From assembly GCA_002261195.1 (NCBI GenBank), contig MVBO01000012.1, positions 62,001 to 126,000 on the forward strand: a stretch of DNA of 64,000 bases, written 5' to 3'. This DNA is from Bifiguratus adelaidae. Taxonomy: Eukaryota; Mucoromycota; Endogonomycetes; Endogonales. The position numbers were made by a program, and so were the translations under genes. Under the pieces are notes generated by a model, which saw only the letters and a list, made by a program, of their open reading frames with translations, searched no databases and was not told where the DNA came from. Positions within the stretch are counted from its first letter, which is position 1. Each line of letters begins with the position of its first letter. Positions 1 to 10,890 of the stretch are shown here, piece after piece.

Positions 1-462
1 AGGATCCAGAGGGCAAACGAATACCCTGCTAAACCTCCTAAGAAATACAGTCCAATATGCCAGCAGCAAGCCAGCAAACCACCGCAAATCACACCGACAA
101 TGATGGCTACGGAGATCAGGTGTTACTCCAGGGGCAAAACCTCTCTCGGCTTGTCTCAACTTACCAATCACGAGTGTTGCCGTGTCAGAGAGGTTGTGTT
201 GGGCAATAGCCACATATACAATGTTACTAAAGAACCAGAATCCAGTGGCAAACATGGTAATCTTAAAGAATCGACGACCAAAAAAGCAAAAGTAGAGGCC
301 ACTGAGGATGGCTACGATGCCAAGGACCCAACCTTCGGCGCTGAGGTTAAAGGGTCCACTGGTCGCACCACTGGCAGGGTCTCGCTTCACGAGTGGTAGC
401 CCATGACAGAGAGTCATGTACAAGGCACATAGACATACAGCAAACCAACGCCGAGCGGACAT
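1..462 (-). CDS. DUF4203/TMEM198-like multi-span membrane protein, copy A (C-terminus off the window)
   Basis: The start codon is the ATG whose A lies at 462. A secretory signal is followed by a KR site, then membrane segments with the pattern LGIVAILSG-YFCFFGRRFFKITMF and CCWHIG. Exon 1 is 462-165. A 58-nt intron at 164-107 (GTAAGT...CGTAG) splits an Ala codon, and exon 2 runs off the left edge. The protein aligns along its whole visible length with the gene at 2907-3866, including the position and phase of this intron. The family resembles fungal DUF4203 / TM7SF3-TMEM198-like proteins whose biochemical function is not established; a vacuolar or plasma-membrane location is only a guess. Confidence 0.75.
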   Translation of the reverse strand, partial: MSARRWFAVCLCALYMTLCHGLPLVKRDPASGATSGPFNLSAEGWVLGIVAILSGLYFCFFGRRFFKITMFATGFWFFSNIVYVAIAQHNLSDTATLVIGKLRQAERGFAPGVTPDLRSHHCRCDLRWFAGLLLAYWTVFLRRFSRVFVCPLDP

Positions 463-962
463 GAAGGTGAGAGTATGCAAGAGTGAGAAAGCGAATCTCA
501 GGTCTGAGCTGAAAGAGATGTCGCCCTCTCCTTTTATTGGGAATTTCCAAAATTAGATTCGTGGCTGGTAAATTCATTCATTAACGTACGCGGAACCCTG
601 AAGGATGAAAGCGCTCGGCAGAGATGGTCAAGCTCAAGGAGGGATTCATCGACAGAGAGCGCATGCTTTGCCCATCATGACATGTCGCGTGTGCCGGCGT
701 TTGCGGTTGCAAAAATCCTCGGGCATGATGGTAGAACCACGCGTCTAGTCACGACTGTTCGTCATGCATTTAGACGTGAAACCACGGAGGCATGATGTCT
801 GTCAAGCACGGTAGCTCGGGCGCCAAAGACGCCCAAGCCGAGCCTCAAAAGCCCAGTTGCAAGGATTAAGCTACTGGGTTAGGGTTACTGGTGAGGCGAA
901 GTTGTAGCAGTCACAACTCAACGTATCGGCCGAGTTCCTTAGACTGTGCGACGCTTATCGGA
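463..962. other. divergent intergenic region, no gene seen
   Basis: This 500-bp stretch lies between the start of membrane protein copy A (minus) and the coiled-coil gene (plus). I see no convincing ORF, RNA gene or repeat. It presumably carries the promoters of both genes, but no clear TATA box is visible. Confidence 0.5.
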
Positions 963-2433
963 ATGTCAGTGCGGGATCGTATACACGAACGGAGTCAGCA
1001 GTGGCAGGACTTGAATACACAGATAGACGAGTTACAGAGTGCGCAAGCCGAGTTTACCGAACAGGAGCCTTACTTGAGGCACCTCGAGAAGTTGCTCTCG
1101 GACAAGCAAACGTTGTTGGAGGACTTGCGGAAGAAAACGTACGCATGACTAGTGTGCACGGAACGGAGCTCAAGTACTCATATTCATTTAGACGAAAAGA
1201 GTTCAAAGACGTGCAAGAGCTCAAGCATCGGACTTTGAAGCGATTGACCGCAAAATTGAATGGCAAGATTGATGAGAAATTGAAGAAGGAAGAGTCCGAG
1301 TATCTAGCTGCTTTTGAGCAAGAACAGAGTGAAAAGGCTGCGCTGAGTACATTAATGGAACATGTCCAAGAGCAGAGGGCAAGGGTAAGGGCTTCTATCA
1401 TGGGATCATGGTTTGCCGATTTCTTACCTTTGGATATACAGCATGCCCATCTCAAACACGATGTGGCACAATTGGAACAAGTGCGGTCTCAATTGGACCA
1501 ATTGTATGCCAGTGTAAGTCCATTGGCGCTCAAATACATCATCATGACTTGACCATGTGTTTTGCCCAGATCTTCCAAGGTCCAACCCCCGAGTTCCCGA
1601 GCGAAGACCTGTTGGAATCGACAACAGCTATGTTACTTGCACAAAGAAATAAGGTATGCATATTACGCCATCGCTTTGGTGCCTTCAGCTGGCTTACATG
1701 ATTGACAGACACAAGCGGACTTGAACCGTTATCGAACGGCCCATCGCCAAATGACCCAGGCTACGCGCCTGCTCGCCATGGCGGTGGTCAAGCTTGAGCA
1801 AGCTGCTCAATTCAACACGCTCGATATGTTTTCCTACAATCAAACATTTGACCTTTTCGAATATGGCTACTTGGCAGGTGGGTGACAAGGTTGCCCAAGT
1901 CGATCGATCAGTCTATTCAAAGCCCCAAACGTTACCAGAGGCCCGGAACTACGCTGCGCAGTGTCAGATGCTGATCGATCAAACGATTCCACTCGTTCCT
2001 GAGACACCACGTATCCGACAGCTTCAAGTCACTCAAGGCAACTTTCTCATGAACTTGCTATTCGATAATCCCATCATAGACATGTATATCCGAGGTAATA
2101 GCCAACCGCACACATGTCGGCCTTGTGGTACTGATCCCCTGCTTCCTAGCCCAATTACAAAACTCCATGAATCAACTCATACAATCCGGCAAAAAATTGA
2201 AATCCATCACACACTGGTACGAAGAAAACATGTCAGTGCTCACTGCCAAATACAACTCCAACGTCACCGCACTCAACACGAAATCCGCCGAGTTACGAGC
2301 AGAACGACGCAAGATCTTTGAGCGCGTTTTACGCGAAAATTTGGAAACTGGGGAACATTTGGTGCGAGGTGACGAGTTTTTGGTGGAGGATGTTATACCA
2401 GAAGAGGCACCACCGGCCTATAGTCCCATCTAA
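963..2433 (+). CDS. coiled-coil protein with C-terminal PPAY motif, unknown function
   Basis: Start ATG 963. Modelled introns: 1139-1191, 1385-1441 (57 nt, frame-neutral), 1514-1569, 1654-1708, 1878-1938 and 2095-2149, giving 377 residues. All junctions except the frame-neutral one are forced by frame. The product is hydrophilic with two long helical coiled-coil stretches (about residues 1-140 and 270-360) and ends in EEAPPAYSPI. PPAY is a class I WW-domain ligand of the kind that recruits Nedd4/Rsp5-type ligases (family knowledge). I do not recognise the family. A 34-nt alternative intron at 1878-1911 also keeps frame but is unusually short. Confidence 0.7.
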
Positions 2434-2861
2434 TTCGCCATGTTAGCTCATATACAATTTTAGTGATCTGATAGACGGTTGAAAATCCCCATTTCTCCCC
2501 ATTGTGGCCCATCATGTCCTCTTTTGGTTTTGTGACACCTGTCGTCATTGATCTTGTTTAATTTGGTGCGGGTGGTTTTGACAATGGTTCAATCATCATC
2601 TGCGCCGTCTCATCTCGTATGTGTGATTATACAGCCACGCAAGGCACATGCAAAGAGGGAAATACTGCTTAGCCATGTCACCAGGAACGCAAGTCTTGGC
2701 ATTTGCCCCGCCCCTGTCTCTCAGCACTGCCACATTGATGCTAAGAATAAGCTAGGGAGCCACATGACGTTTCACTATATCAACGACGTCATTTTTGGCT
2801 CGGCGATGGAAGGTTCGCATCGACATCATTGGGATGGTTGCTTTGGGTAACTGTGAAGGGG

Positions 2862-2867
2862 TATAAA
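2862..2867 (+). promoter_or_regulatory. TATA box of membrane protein copy B
   Basis: TATAAA lies 40-45 bp upstream of the ATG at 2907, correctly placed for a short 5' UTR. Confidence 0.5.
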
Positions 2868-2906
2868 TTGGGTGAGGGTCCGACCATTCGACAATACAGA
2901 CCCATC

Positions 2907-3866
2907 ATGCAGAACGTTCGCAAGCCAGTCGCTTTCCTCGCATGCCTTCTCTCTCTATGCCTATCCTTCGTGGATGCCGCGCCCGTAGAGATTGTCAAGC
3001 GGGCCATTGATCCCTCCAATGGTCCCTTCAATATCACGGCACAAGGTGCGGTTATTGGCGTGATTGCCATCATCTCGGGTATCTTTCTGTGCTTCTTTGG
3101 GTCGCGTTTCATTCATATTACCATGTTTTTGGTAAGGGGGAACGAGCGTTGCTTACGTCGGAATGGACGGTATTGATGTGATGATTAGGTCGGTTTCTGG
3201 ATCTTTGCGAACGTCGTCTATATTGCCATTGAGAATAGCAGCCATAACATCAGCAACACCATTACGCTTGTGGTTGGTAAGTAAACTCTTACCCTCACAT
3301 AGTGTGAAATACTCACTCGTGTATACCTTGTAGCTATTATCGTGGGACTCATTGGAGGCGCTGTATTAGCATGCTGCTGGCATCTTGCGGTGAGCCTTTT
3401 GGGCGCGCTTTTTGGATACGCGCTTGCTCTATGGATTCTTTCCTGGAAATCCGGCGGTGTCATCACCACTCAAACCGGCCGTACCATCTTCATCGTGGTC
3501 TTGGTGGTGGTCTTCTTCCTCGTCACCTTCTTCTTTGAGCGCTGGATGGTCATTCTTGCCACCGCATTTATTGGTGCCTTTTTGATTGTGCTGGGCATCG
3601 ATATGTTTGTCGGAACAGGATTCGCCGCCAACGCATCCTCCTTTTTGCACGGCGATACGAGCGCCTTGAGCGACATGACGACGGATCAGTACATTATGCT
3701 CGCAGCCGTATTTGTCGGCTTTCTCATCGGTGCCTTTGTGCAACACGTGTTTTGGAGGCAATATGATTATCGGGCGGCGGCTGTTGCACCCGCTGGAGCT
3801 TATGGCTATAAGCGATGGGGTAATGGATGGACATGGGGACGTCGTCGTCATCCCGCCTACTATTAA
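2907..3866 (+). CDS. DUF4203/TMEM198-like multi-span membrane protein, copy B
   Basis: Three exons: 2907-3131, 3189-3276 and 3334-3866 (introns of 57 nt each), 281 residues. A signal peptide (about residues 1-25, ending SFVDAAP) precedes a KR site, then about seven hydrophobic segments, and the tail is short and basic/aromatic (RWGNGWTWGRRRHPAYY). The second intron is at the same codon and phase as the single visible intron of copy A. The first intron is missing from copy A, which reads straight through. The two copies are inverted relative to each other around the coiled-coil gene, so they look like a local duplication. The molecular role of the family is not known to me. Confidence 0.85.
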
Positions 3867-4076
3867 AGATGGAGGGCATTGATTTCAAAAGCGCTCATGT
3901 AATAACCTTGTATGTCTAGTTGTATATGCGATTACTCTTATATAGCCTGTCTAATATTGTTTCTACGGCATGAGCAAAATTTCTCTTTTAGCACGGCGTC
4001 GAACGCTGTGTATGATGAGCCATGATTATGTGCTTGTCACAGTCTATATATGTACACGTACAAATTGTTGACTAGA

Positions 4077-5678
4077 TTAAATACCAAAGTACTCCACACT
4101 TCCATCGGTTCCGAAATGCGTTTTCCGATAGTCTGCAATCTGCGTTGTAAAGCTGCTTGGCTTGCCACAAACACCTGGTTTACCGGCAAGGAAACGGCTT
4201 GCGCGCATCGCGACTAGTTTGTCAACGATGCCCAGCACCGACATGTCGATGGGATGGGCTTGTGGGTCAATGTCTATGAGATTCCAAGTTTCGGGAAGTA
4301 GGTCTCGGTTAATGATGGTCTCGGGGCGACGATCCAGGGTGGATAGGGTGATATTGATATAGTTGTAAAGGTACTCGATGGCTGCGTGATTCTCGGGTCG
4401 AAGTTCGTGTTCCTTGAATGAGACGGATTCAGGTGTGTTGGAAGCATTCAATAAATGTGGATAGTCAGTAAGAAGATAGACGTTCGGGTCTGAGCCTTGC
4501 TGGGTGACTTGTTGGAGTTCAACCATCGCAGATTGTATGTCGCGCGTCAAGGATTTCGCACAAGGAACAAGATTGGATGCTGGCTCAAGTCGTTCCATTC
4601 GCCAATGTATCGCCACAAATGGAGCGAGCTTATCAGCAATTCCCTTCGCAATGTCGATCCATGTCTGGCTATAATCGAGTGGCTGAAGTGCTGGGACGCG
4701 CATACCCGGACTTTCTATGAATGGATATCTGATTGGACAGAACGGGTCAATGCTACAAAGTAACATGTGATGTTGAATTTCACTTGCCTGCGATCATAAT
4801 AGATGTTGAGGACTTCGGTGGGCGGATTGAGTGGTGAATCTTCTTCAGATAGCAGTTCAACGATTTGCTTTTCAATCTTGAACTTCACTTTCTGTCGATT
4901 CTCGGGATCTGGTATCTCCGTGGTGATGGACGGTCTATGCGTGAAGTCCATGGAATCGGACATGCAATTCTTCGTCATGTACACAAACTTGTTGGCCCGG
5001 TTGGAGACGATAAAGTGCTCCTTGCCGGAAGGTTTGGGAGCTGCGTTGCGTACGTCATCCAAGAGAGCCCTTGTATTGAGGGCATTCCGCTCCTGAAGCC
5101 ACATCTTGAAGCGATCCATGGTGATGTATGAGAAATGATGACGATTTTCCTCTAACCAATCATGACCATAGTAGAACGAGAAGGGATGCTGTCGACAAGC
5201 TCCAAGGTGCGATTGATATACATTTGGTAAAATAATGGTTCGGTCGAGCTGTCCAGAAACCATAGCAAGCTGTCGAAAGTGCATCTGCGCCTTTGATTCT
5301 ATTATGTAAAAGCAAGTGGTCAGGCCCGGCCATCAGGGCATAGAATATAATCTCACCTTGCTCCGTGATGACAACGGGCAATAGGAACTTGCAGTTAGAT
5401 CTGCCGCAGTATCTTTCGTCTATCTTGCGTCGTTGTATAGCATAATGCATTGTCCTCTCAGAAACATGGTCAACGCCGTGTTCTGCCTCTTCCTTGTCAT
5501 CATCATTCTTGATTACTTGTCGCTCAAATGTCACTGATCCAGATCGTGTCCACTGTAATGCAACAAAATAAAAGACCAATGTACCCAGTAGCGCATACAC
5601 GATGGAGCGTTTTGTCAGTCTTCTCGCCCGCCGACGCCTCTGCGGTTGCGTCGTTGGCAAGTAGGACGCCGTGGCCAT
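4077..5678 (-). CDS. type II membrane O-fucosyltransferase-like protein
   Basis: The start is ATG 5678; the track frame extends only to a TTG upstream. A basic N-terminus (RRRRARRLTKR) is followed by one membrane anchor (about residues 27-43), typical of a Golgi/ER type II glycosyltransferase. Introns: 5356-5299 (58 nt) and 4787-4729 (59 nt, a GC donor CAG|GCAAGT). A 35-nt version of the second intron ending at 4753 also keeps frame. The C-terminal half contains the motif HWRMERLEP, which fits the HxRxE donor-site motif of GDP-fucose protein O-fucosyltransferases (PF10250-like), and LLTDYPHLL further on. Acceptor substrate unknown. It is divergent from the SNF1 beta gene with only 43 bp between the start codons. 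Confidence 0.75.
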
Positions 5679-5721
5679 CAACCAAATTTGAACGTTTTAT
5701 CTTTTGCGCTTGCCTTAAAGC

Positions 5722-7502
5722 ATGGGCAACAACAATTCAACGGTACAAGACCCACCTCGTCTACGGGAAGACGATGTTACTGCCTATCCTGCACCTATAC
5801 CACAGCAGATATCCAACTTTGCCTATGACTCAACGCCCAATACAGGTTCACCATTCACAGAGGGAGGGTCAGACAAGGGTTCGGATAGTGGTCGGCAATC
5901 GTATATAAACTATCGGAGAGAGCCAGACCGCATCACATCGCCTTTTGAGAATTCTCCGCATAGCCGTGAACGTGCAGAGAGTGAATACACCAGATTTGAA
6001 TCCCTATCGTCATCCAATCCCCGAAACATCAGGCAACCAGCTTCCAGCAGTCATGGTAGACCCGTCATACAGGTGGATGCGCCGAGATTGGCGACTAGGA
6101 TGAATTCAGAATCATCCGAACTCGACTTTGACGCATACAATTCCACATCTTCCAACGAGCGCGATCGACAGCGAGAATCGCCCTGGAATACCCCCAATAT
6201 CCCTTCACCCGCTATTCCTACTAGACACGCCCGTGCATCTTCCATTGGAGCACCTTATTACGCTGCATCCACTAGCATACCGAGTTCACAGTTACATCAG
6301 TTGCGGATTGAAGGGGATCCTTCCATGATATCATCCTCGCTCGAATCTTCGTCTGTGGCGTCGCCTATCATGATTGGTGGAAAGGCAACCACAAGGGAAG
6401 GCGCGTTGGGTGCAGCAGATGCCGCTCAAGAGGAGTTAGATCAGCGAAGCTATAGGCGGAAGAGTGTTTTGGTCCATGGATTCGGTGAAGGTGGACAGGG
6501 CAGCCTGACGCCTTTGGGTAACGGTGGGTTATACATGGGGAAATGCGGCCATGGCTGACGCAAATGCAGCATCCAACAAAAATGGGACGCCCACCATCAT
6601 CACGTGGACGCAAGGTGGTAATAACGTGTACGTGACTGGAACGTTCAATGGGTGGAAGCAAAAGATTCGCCTGAATAAGAGGTATATGTTCTTGTCGAGG
6701 GTAGGTCATGCAATCACTGACCCGCGATATTTAATAGCACACACGATTTCACGACCATTCTGGATTTGCCGCCTGGAACCCATCGATTAAAGTTCATTGT
6801 GGATGATGAATGGAAATGTAGCAATGAGTTGGAAACGGCGACGGATCCAGACGGCAATTTGGTGAATTACATTGAAGTGGAGGACGACGAAATGGAAGAC
6901 AATGCGCTTAGACAGATTCCCGATGAACATGCAGCAGTAGCTGCTAACCATGGAACAGAACGTAGGTGCCAAGGACGACAAATATTTGTCATGCCCATGT
7001 CTGACCATTTTCGTAGCTCCGTTAGCCAGCAGTCCCCCTGGTGAATATACTACCGAGATACCTATCGAATTACTGCAGCATGCAAATATGTCACAAGATT
7101 ACCCAGTGCATCTGTCACCACATACGCAATCCCCGGGCAGCTCGTCCGCTAGCTCTTCCGCTACCCCTACAAACTCTAACATTCGCTCATCCACTACAAC
7201 ACCATCGGAACACAGCAAGACGCCTCCACCTCTTCCCACCGTGCCTTCACTTCCCCCCCATCTCGACAAGGTACTGCTCAACTCACAAGTGATGAGTGAA
7301 GAAGATAATAGCGTCCTCCCAGTCCCTAATCACGTCACCTTAAACCATTTGTACGCAACAAGCATCAGAGATGGAGTGATGGCTGTGGGAAGCACTAGTC
7401 GATATCGCAAGAAGGTGAGTGATAAAGGTAAAGTATTTTCCACCTCATCTCATGTAAACCTTCCAGTATATCACCACCATGTATTACAAACCAGTCATGT
7501 AG
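5722..7502 (+). CDS. GAL83: SNF1/AMPK beta subunit (Gal83/Sip2 type)
   Basis: Five exons: 5722-6517, 6570-6681, 6738-6961, 7017-7414 and 7467-7502; 521 residues. The N-terminus MGNNNS is a classic N-myristoylation site of AMPK beta subunits and fixes the start. A long Ser-rich linker follows. The CBM48/glycogen-binding domain (about residues 285-365) shows ITWTQGGNNVYVTGTFNGW and LPPGTHRLKFIVDDEW. The C-terminal ASC domain shows PPHLDKVLLNS, LPVPNHVTLNHLYATSI and the last tiny exon encoding YITTMYYKPVM. The subunit scaffolds the Snf1 kinase and gamma subunit and sets localisation (family knowledge). Stop is TAG at 7500-7502. Confidence 0.95.
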
Positions 7503-7668
7503 AGAGAGAGGCACAGAGCGAGGGAGAGAGATAGAATGGCATTTTTGTATTTTTGTGAATCTTACCCCGCACACACGTCCATTTTCGTGCCGATATTTGA
7601 CACGTTGCCACTCTACGCTTCCGGTTTATACTCTCTGGAACGCGGCACAGGCAACAGTAGCCTGCAGC

Positions 7669-8782
7669 ATGACGCACCGTGCGCTCTCTCTACTCCTCTT
7701 GGGCCATTGGCTTCTCTTTGCGTTATGGCTCAACACGACTGGAGTGGATGCTTTTGTTATCGTGGTGGTAAGTGCCGCCTCACGTCGCAATGATGCTTTG
7801 CTGTGCCTCTGACCCTCACATCTCAGTCAACAAACGACACCTACATTGACCGCATAGCTGCTTTTGGGCCTCGACTGAGTGACGAGGGTGTTTACGGTTA
7901 TCTGTTACCTCCTCCTCCCTTGAATGGTGGGACAACTGGACCGTTCTATAACCAGGATGGGTGTAGCAGGGTAGAATATGCCCCGCACTCCAAGTGGATA
8001 GCTCTAGTGGAGCGAGGGCACTGCAGCTTCATTGACAAGGTCAGAAATATGCAAGCGAGTGGGGCGATGGCTGTGGTTGTAGGGGATCGAGAACACAATG
8101 GATTGATCACAATGTACGCGCCGGGTAAGTATTGCGTGGTCAAGCAAGGCCTATGTGCATACTTAAGGCACCTAGGTGATACCTCGGACGTTCATATACC
8201 TTCTGTCTTTGTATCACAACATCAATTCAATGCTTTGCTGCGGCACGTCAACGATAGTGATACACCGCTTTTAGTGCGGCTCGTCAAGGATGATCTGTTA
8301 CAATGGTAGGACATGCAACGGAAAGATTTCCGCGCAGCTCTCTTACGCGCTTACAGGCCATTATTGGATGTTATCCTTGTCGTCGTCATGTCGCCGGCTT
8401 TCATGATGCTTTTCATCTATATCTTGTGGCGGATTCGACAACGTCAACGAAGGAAAAAGGATCTTGCACCACCTTCTGTCGTGTCTTCATTACCCACCAA
8501 GCTGTTTTACAAGGAGAAACGAAAGGATAATGAGCCCGAGGAATGCGCAATTTGTTTGGAGGATTATCTGGACGAAGACGAGTTGCGCATCCTGCCATGC
8601 AAGCACGAGTTCCACACTGGTTGCATTGATGGATGGCTTACCACACGGAAGAAATTCGTGAGTAACGATTGTGCCTAGGTGAAGTGAGTCTTACCTTGCG
8701 GCAGTGTCCCATTTGTAAACGCGATATATGTCAGCCGAGGGAAGCTGCTGCTTCCGAGGCCACTCCGTTGTTAGAGGCGTGA
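7669..8782 (+). CDS. PA-TM-RING E3 ubiquitin ligase
   Basis: Five exons: 7669-7767, 7827-8124, 8176-8305, 8357-8657 and 8705-8782; 301 residues. Order: signal peptide (1-28), protease-associated domain (about 40-150, with [18 protein letters not shown] and IPSVFVS), one transmembrane helix (about 185-207), a basic stop-transfer stretch (RQRQRRKK) and a RING-H2 (CAICLEDY...[14 protein letters not shown]...CPICKRD). This is the architecture of Goliath/RNF13/Tul1-like endosomal or vacuolar ligases. The tail ends EATPLLEA, which could act as a dileucine sorting signal. Intron 8125-8175 is 51 nt and frame-neutral without a stop, so its retention would add 17 residues. The 51-nt intron 8306-8356 must be removed because it contains an in-frame TAG. 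Confidence 0.9.
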
Positions 8783-9130
8783 ATGGTTTGCAAGGTGGTC
8801 TGAATAGGACGAATGGTATTTCGATTGGGTTCAGTTTGCAGGCAACTAGCTGGTGTAGATGCTTTGCTCACATTACTGTATAGTTTTTTGTATATGAATC
8901 TTATGTTGTAGGAAATCAAAGACATTATCCACCGTTTCCTGATCTTCATTTGCGCATGTATGACTCGTCGTATGTTTCGCTGTATTTCAACGTGCGCAGA
9001 GCAAATGCTAGCAGTCTTACAATCCAAGAGTAACAAAATTAATTAATTGAGAAGCGTAAATCATCGGTCAAACCAAACTGTGCTCCTTCTCTTTCTCAGC
9101 AAGGTCATTCAGACTAGTTGACAGTAAGCA
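8783..9130. other. intergenic region upstream of RACK1
   Basis: No ORF or RNA gene recognised. Contains A/T-rich stretches near 9040-9050 (TTAATTAATTG). It presumably contains the RACK1 promoter, but no clear TATA box is visible. Confidence 0.4.
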
Positions 9131-10704
9131 ATGGACACTCTTTCGCTCAGAGGAACTTTGGAAGGTAGGTATCAGTGATGGGTGGTCATGGATGTGGATG
9201 GCGTGAATGTAGTCGGATATGGCTGTGATGGATGGTATCATGGTGCATCCATCCATCCATCAGTGTCACCATGTGGACGTAGGCTCAGCAGGGCAACTGT
9301 ATGCATCCATAGATGGACCATACCGTGCTAGATCGCTTATGGCGTATCTATTTGATCCGAATCACAACCTTGACATGTTCATCTCGAGCAAGATCTAACA
9401 TCACTTTCTTCTTTAGGCCACAGAGGATGGGTCACTAGCATTGCTACCACATCCGAGGCTCCCGATATGGTCTTGTCTGCTTCCCGCGACAAGTCGATCA
9501 TCGTTTGGCACTTGACCAGGTAGGTTTCGACAGATGTTACTGTCAATTTGTTGCGCGATTCGTTTCTGATGCCTTGTTCCTAGGTAAATATTGAATTGCT
9601 TTAGCGTTGAAACATGCGCATTTGTGGGCTTTGCACACGCTTGCTGGGTGTCATCCATAGTTGTGTGATTGTTCTTGCGAACTCACGATTGCCCTATTCA
9701 CTAGGGATGAAATTAACTATGGTGTCCCCCGCAAGTCTCTCACCGGTCACAACCACTTCGTCCAAGACGTTGTCATCTCTTCTGACGGTCAATTCGCCTT
9801 GTCCGCCTCCTGGGATAAGACTCTCCGTCTTTGGGACTTGAACACTGGCACTACCACTCGCCGCTTCGTCGGCCACACCAACGATGTCTTGTCTGTCTCC
9901 TTCTCTGCTGACAACCGTCAAATTGTCTCTGGATCCCGTGATAAGACCATCAAGTTATGGAACACATTGGGAGAGTGCAAGTACAACATCCAAGAAGATG
10001 GTCACACCGAGTGGGTCTCATGCGTCCGCTTCTCCCCCAACCCCGCCAACCCTGTCATCGTTTCCGGTGGTTGGGACAAGGTCGTCAAGGTATGTATACT
10101 CGGATCTGGGTATGGATCGCACCGGTGCTTGGATGATGTTATTACTATATTTGCTACTTCAGAGGTGGTGTCGCAGCCACCTATGAGACAAATTATCCAC
10201 AAATTAGCTGACTGTTGTCCGCCGATGCGTTATGTGTGTTGTTTGTGCTGATCAAAACTAACATGGTACTGCCTGCAGGTCTGGGAATTGACCAAGTGCA
10301 AGTTAAAGACCAACCACATTGGTCACACTGGCTACATCAACACCGTCACTGTTTCCCCCGATGGTTCTTTGTGTGCCTCCGGTGGTAAGGACGGCGTTGT
10401 CATGCTCTGGGATCTCAACGAGGGCAAGCACTTGTATTCCCTCGAGGCCGGTGACATTGTCAACGCTCTTGTCTTCTCCCCCAACCGCTACTGGTTGTGC
10501 GCCGCCACCGCTTCCTGCATCAAGATCTGGGACTTGGAGTCCAAGTCTTTGGTTGATGAGCTCCGCCCCGAATTCTTGGAGAAGGGCAAGCGCTCTGCCG
10601 ACCCCATGTGTGTCTCTTTGGCCTGGTCTGCTGATGGCACCACTCTCTTCTCTGGCTACACTGATAACCTCATCCGGGTATGGCAAGTCACTCGCACTCT
10701 TTAA
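9131..10704 (+). CDS. RACK1: RACK1 / Asc1 / Cpc2 (seven-bladed WD40 ribosomal scaffold)
   Basis: Four exons: 9131-9164, 9417-9519, 9705-10089 and 10279-10704; 315 residues. It starts [16 protein letters not shown] and has the expected run of WD repeats, for example [28 protein letters not shown] and [12 protein letters not shown]. It ends [19 protein letters not shown]1 sits on the 40S head and links translation to kinase signalling. Codons are strongly biased to C-ending and AAG/GTC/TCC forms, unlike its neighbours, as expected for a highly expressed ribosomal gene. The three introns (252, 185 and 189 nt) are three to four times longer than the rest of the window, and the third holds a probable snoRNA. 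Confidence 0.97.
10131..10213 (+). ncRNA. SNR24: C/D-box snoRNA U24 (snR24-like) inside RACK1 intron 3
   Basis: Intron 3 of RACK1 (10090-10278) contains a C box ATGATGT (10133-10139), a 12-nt guide ATATTTGCTACT (10147-10158) followed at once by a TCAGA D'-like box (10159-10163), a C'-like TATGAGA (10182-10188) and a D box CTGA (10208-10211). The guide is the exact complement of the conserved AGTAGCAAATAT segment of 25S/28S rRNA targeted by U24. In budding yeast snR24 lies in the intron of ASC1, the RACK1 orthologue (established knowledge). The second guide region before the D box does not obviously match the classical second U24 target. Ends are approximate. Confidence 0.75.
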
Positions 10705-10890
10705 GTGCAGGACATAAAAGCGCGTAGTACCATGTACCTAGCACAACGGCAACTGCTTAATGTATAAAACCAATTGAGCATCCATTCTCCCTTGCTGAAA
10801 GCCTTGATCCGCTCTGCCTTATTCATTGGCAATTTTTGGCACAAGCCACTTGGTCATTTTCATTCTGTCTTCGACATACCGCGATCCACA

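Noticed and set aside
1878..1911. 34-nt intron in the first coiled-coil gene
   Set aside because: Same reasoning; the 61-nt intron also keeps frame.
4753..4787. 35-nt version of the GC-AG intron
   Set aside because: Keeps frame but is shorter than nearly all others; the 59-nt version has equal splice ends and normal size. Not excluded.
9165..9519. C/D snoRNA in RACK1 intron 1
   Set aside because: TGATGG words occur but there is no CTGA D box at a suitable distance.
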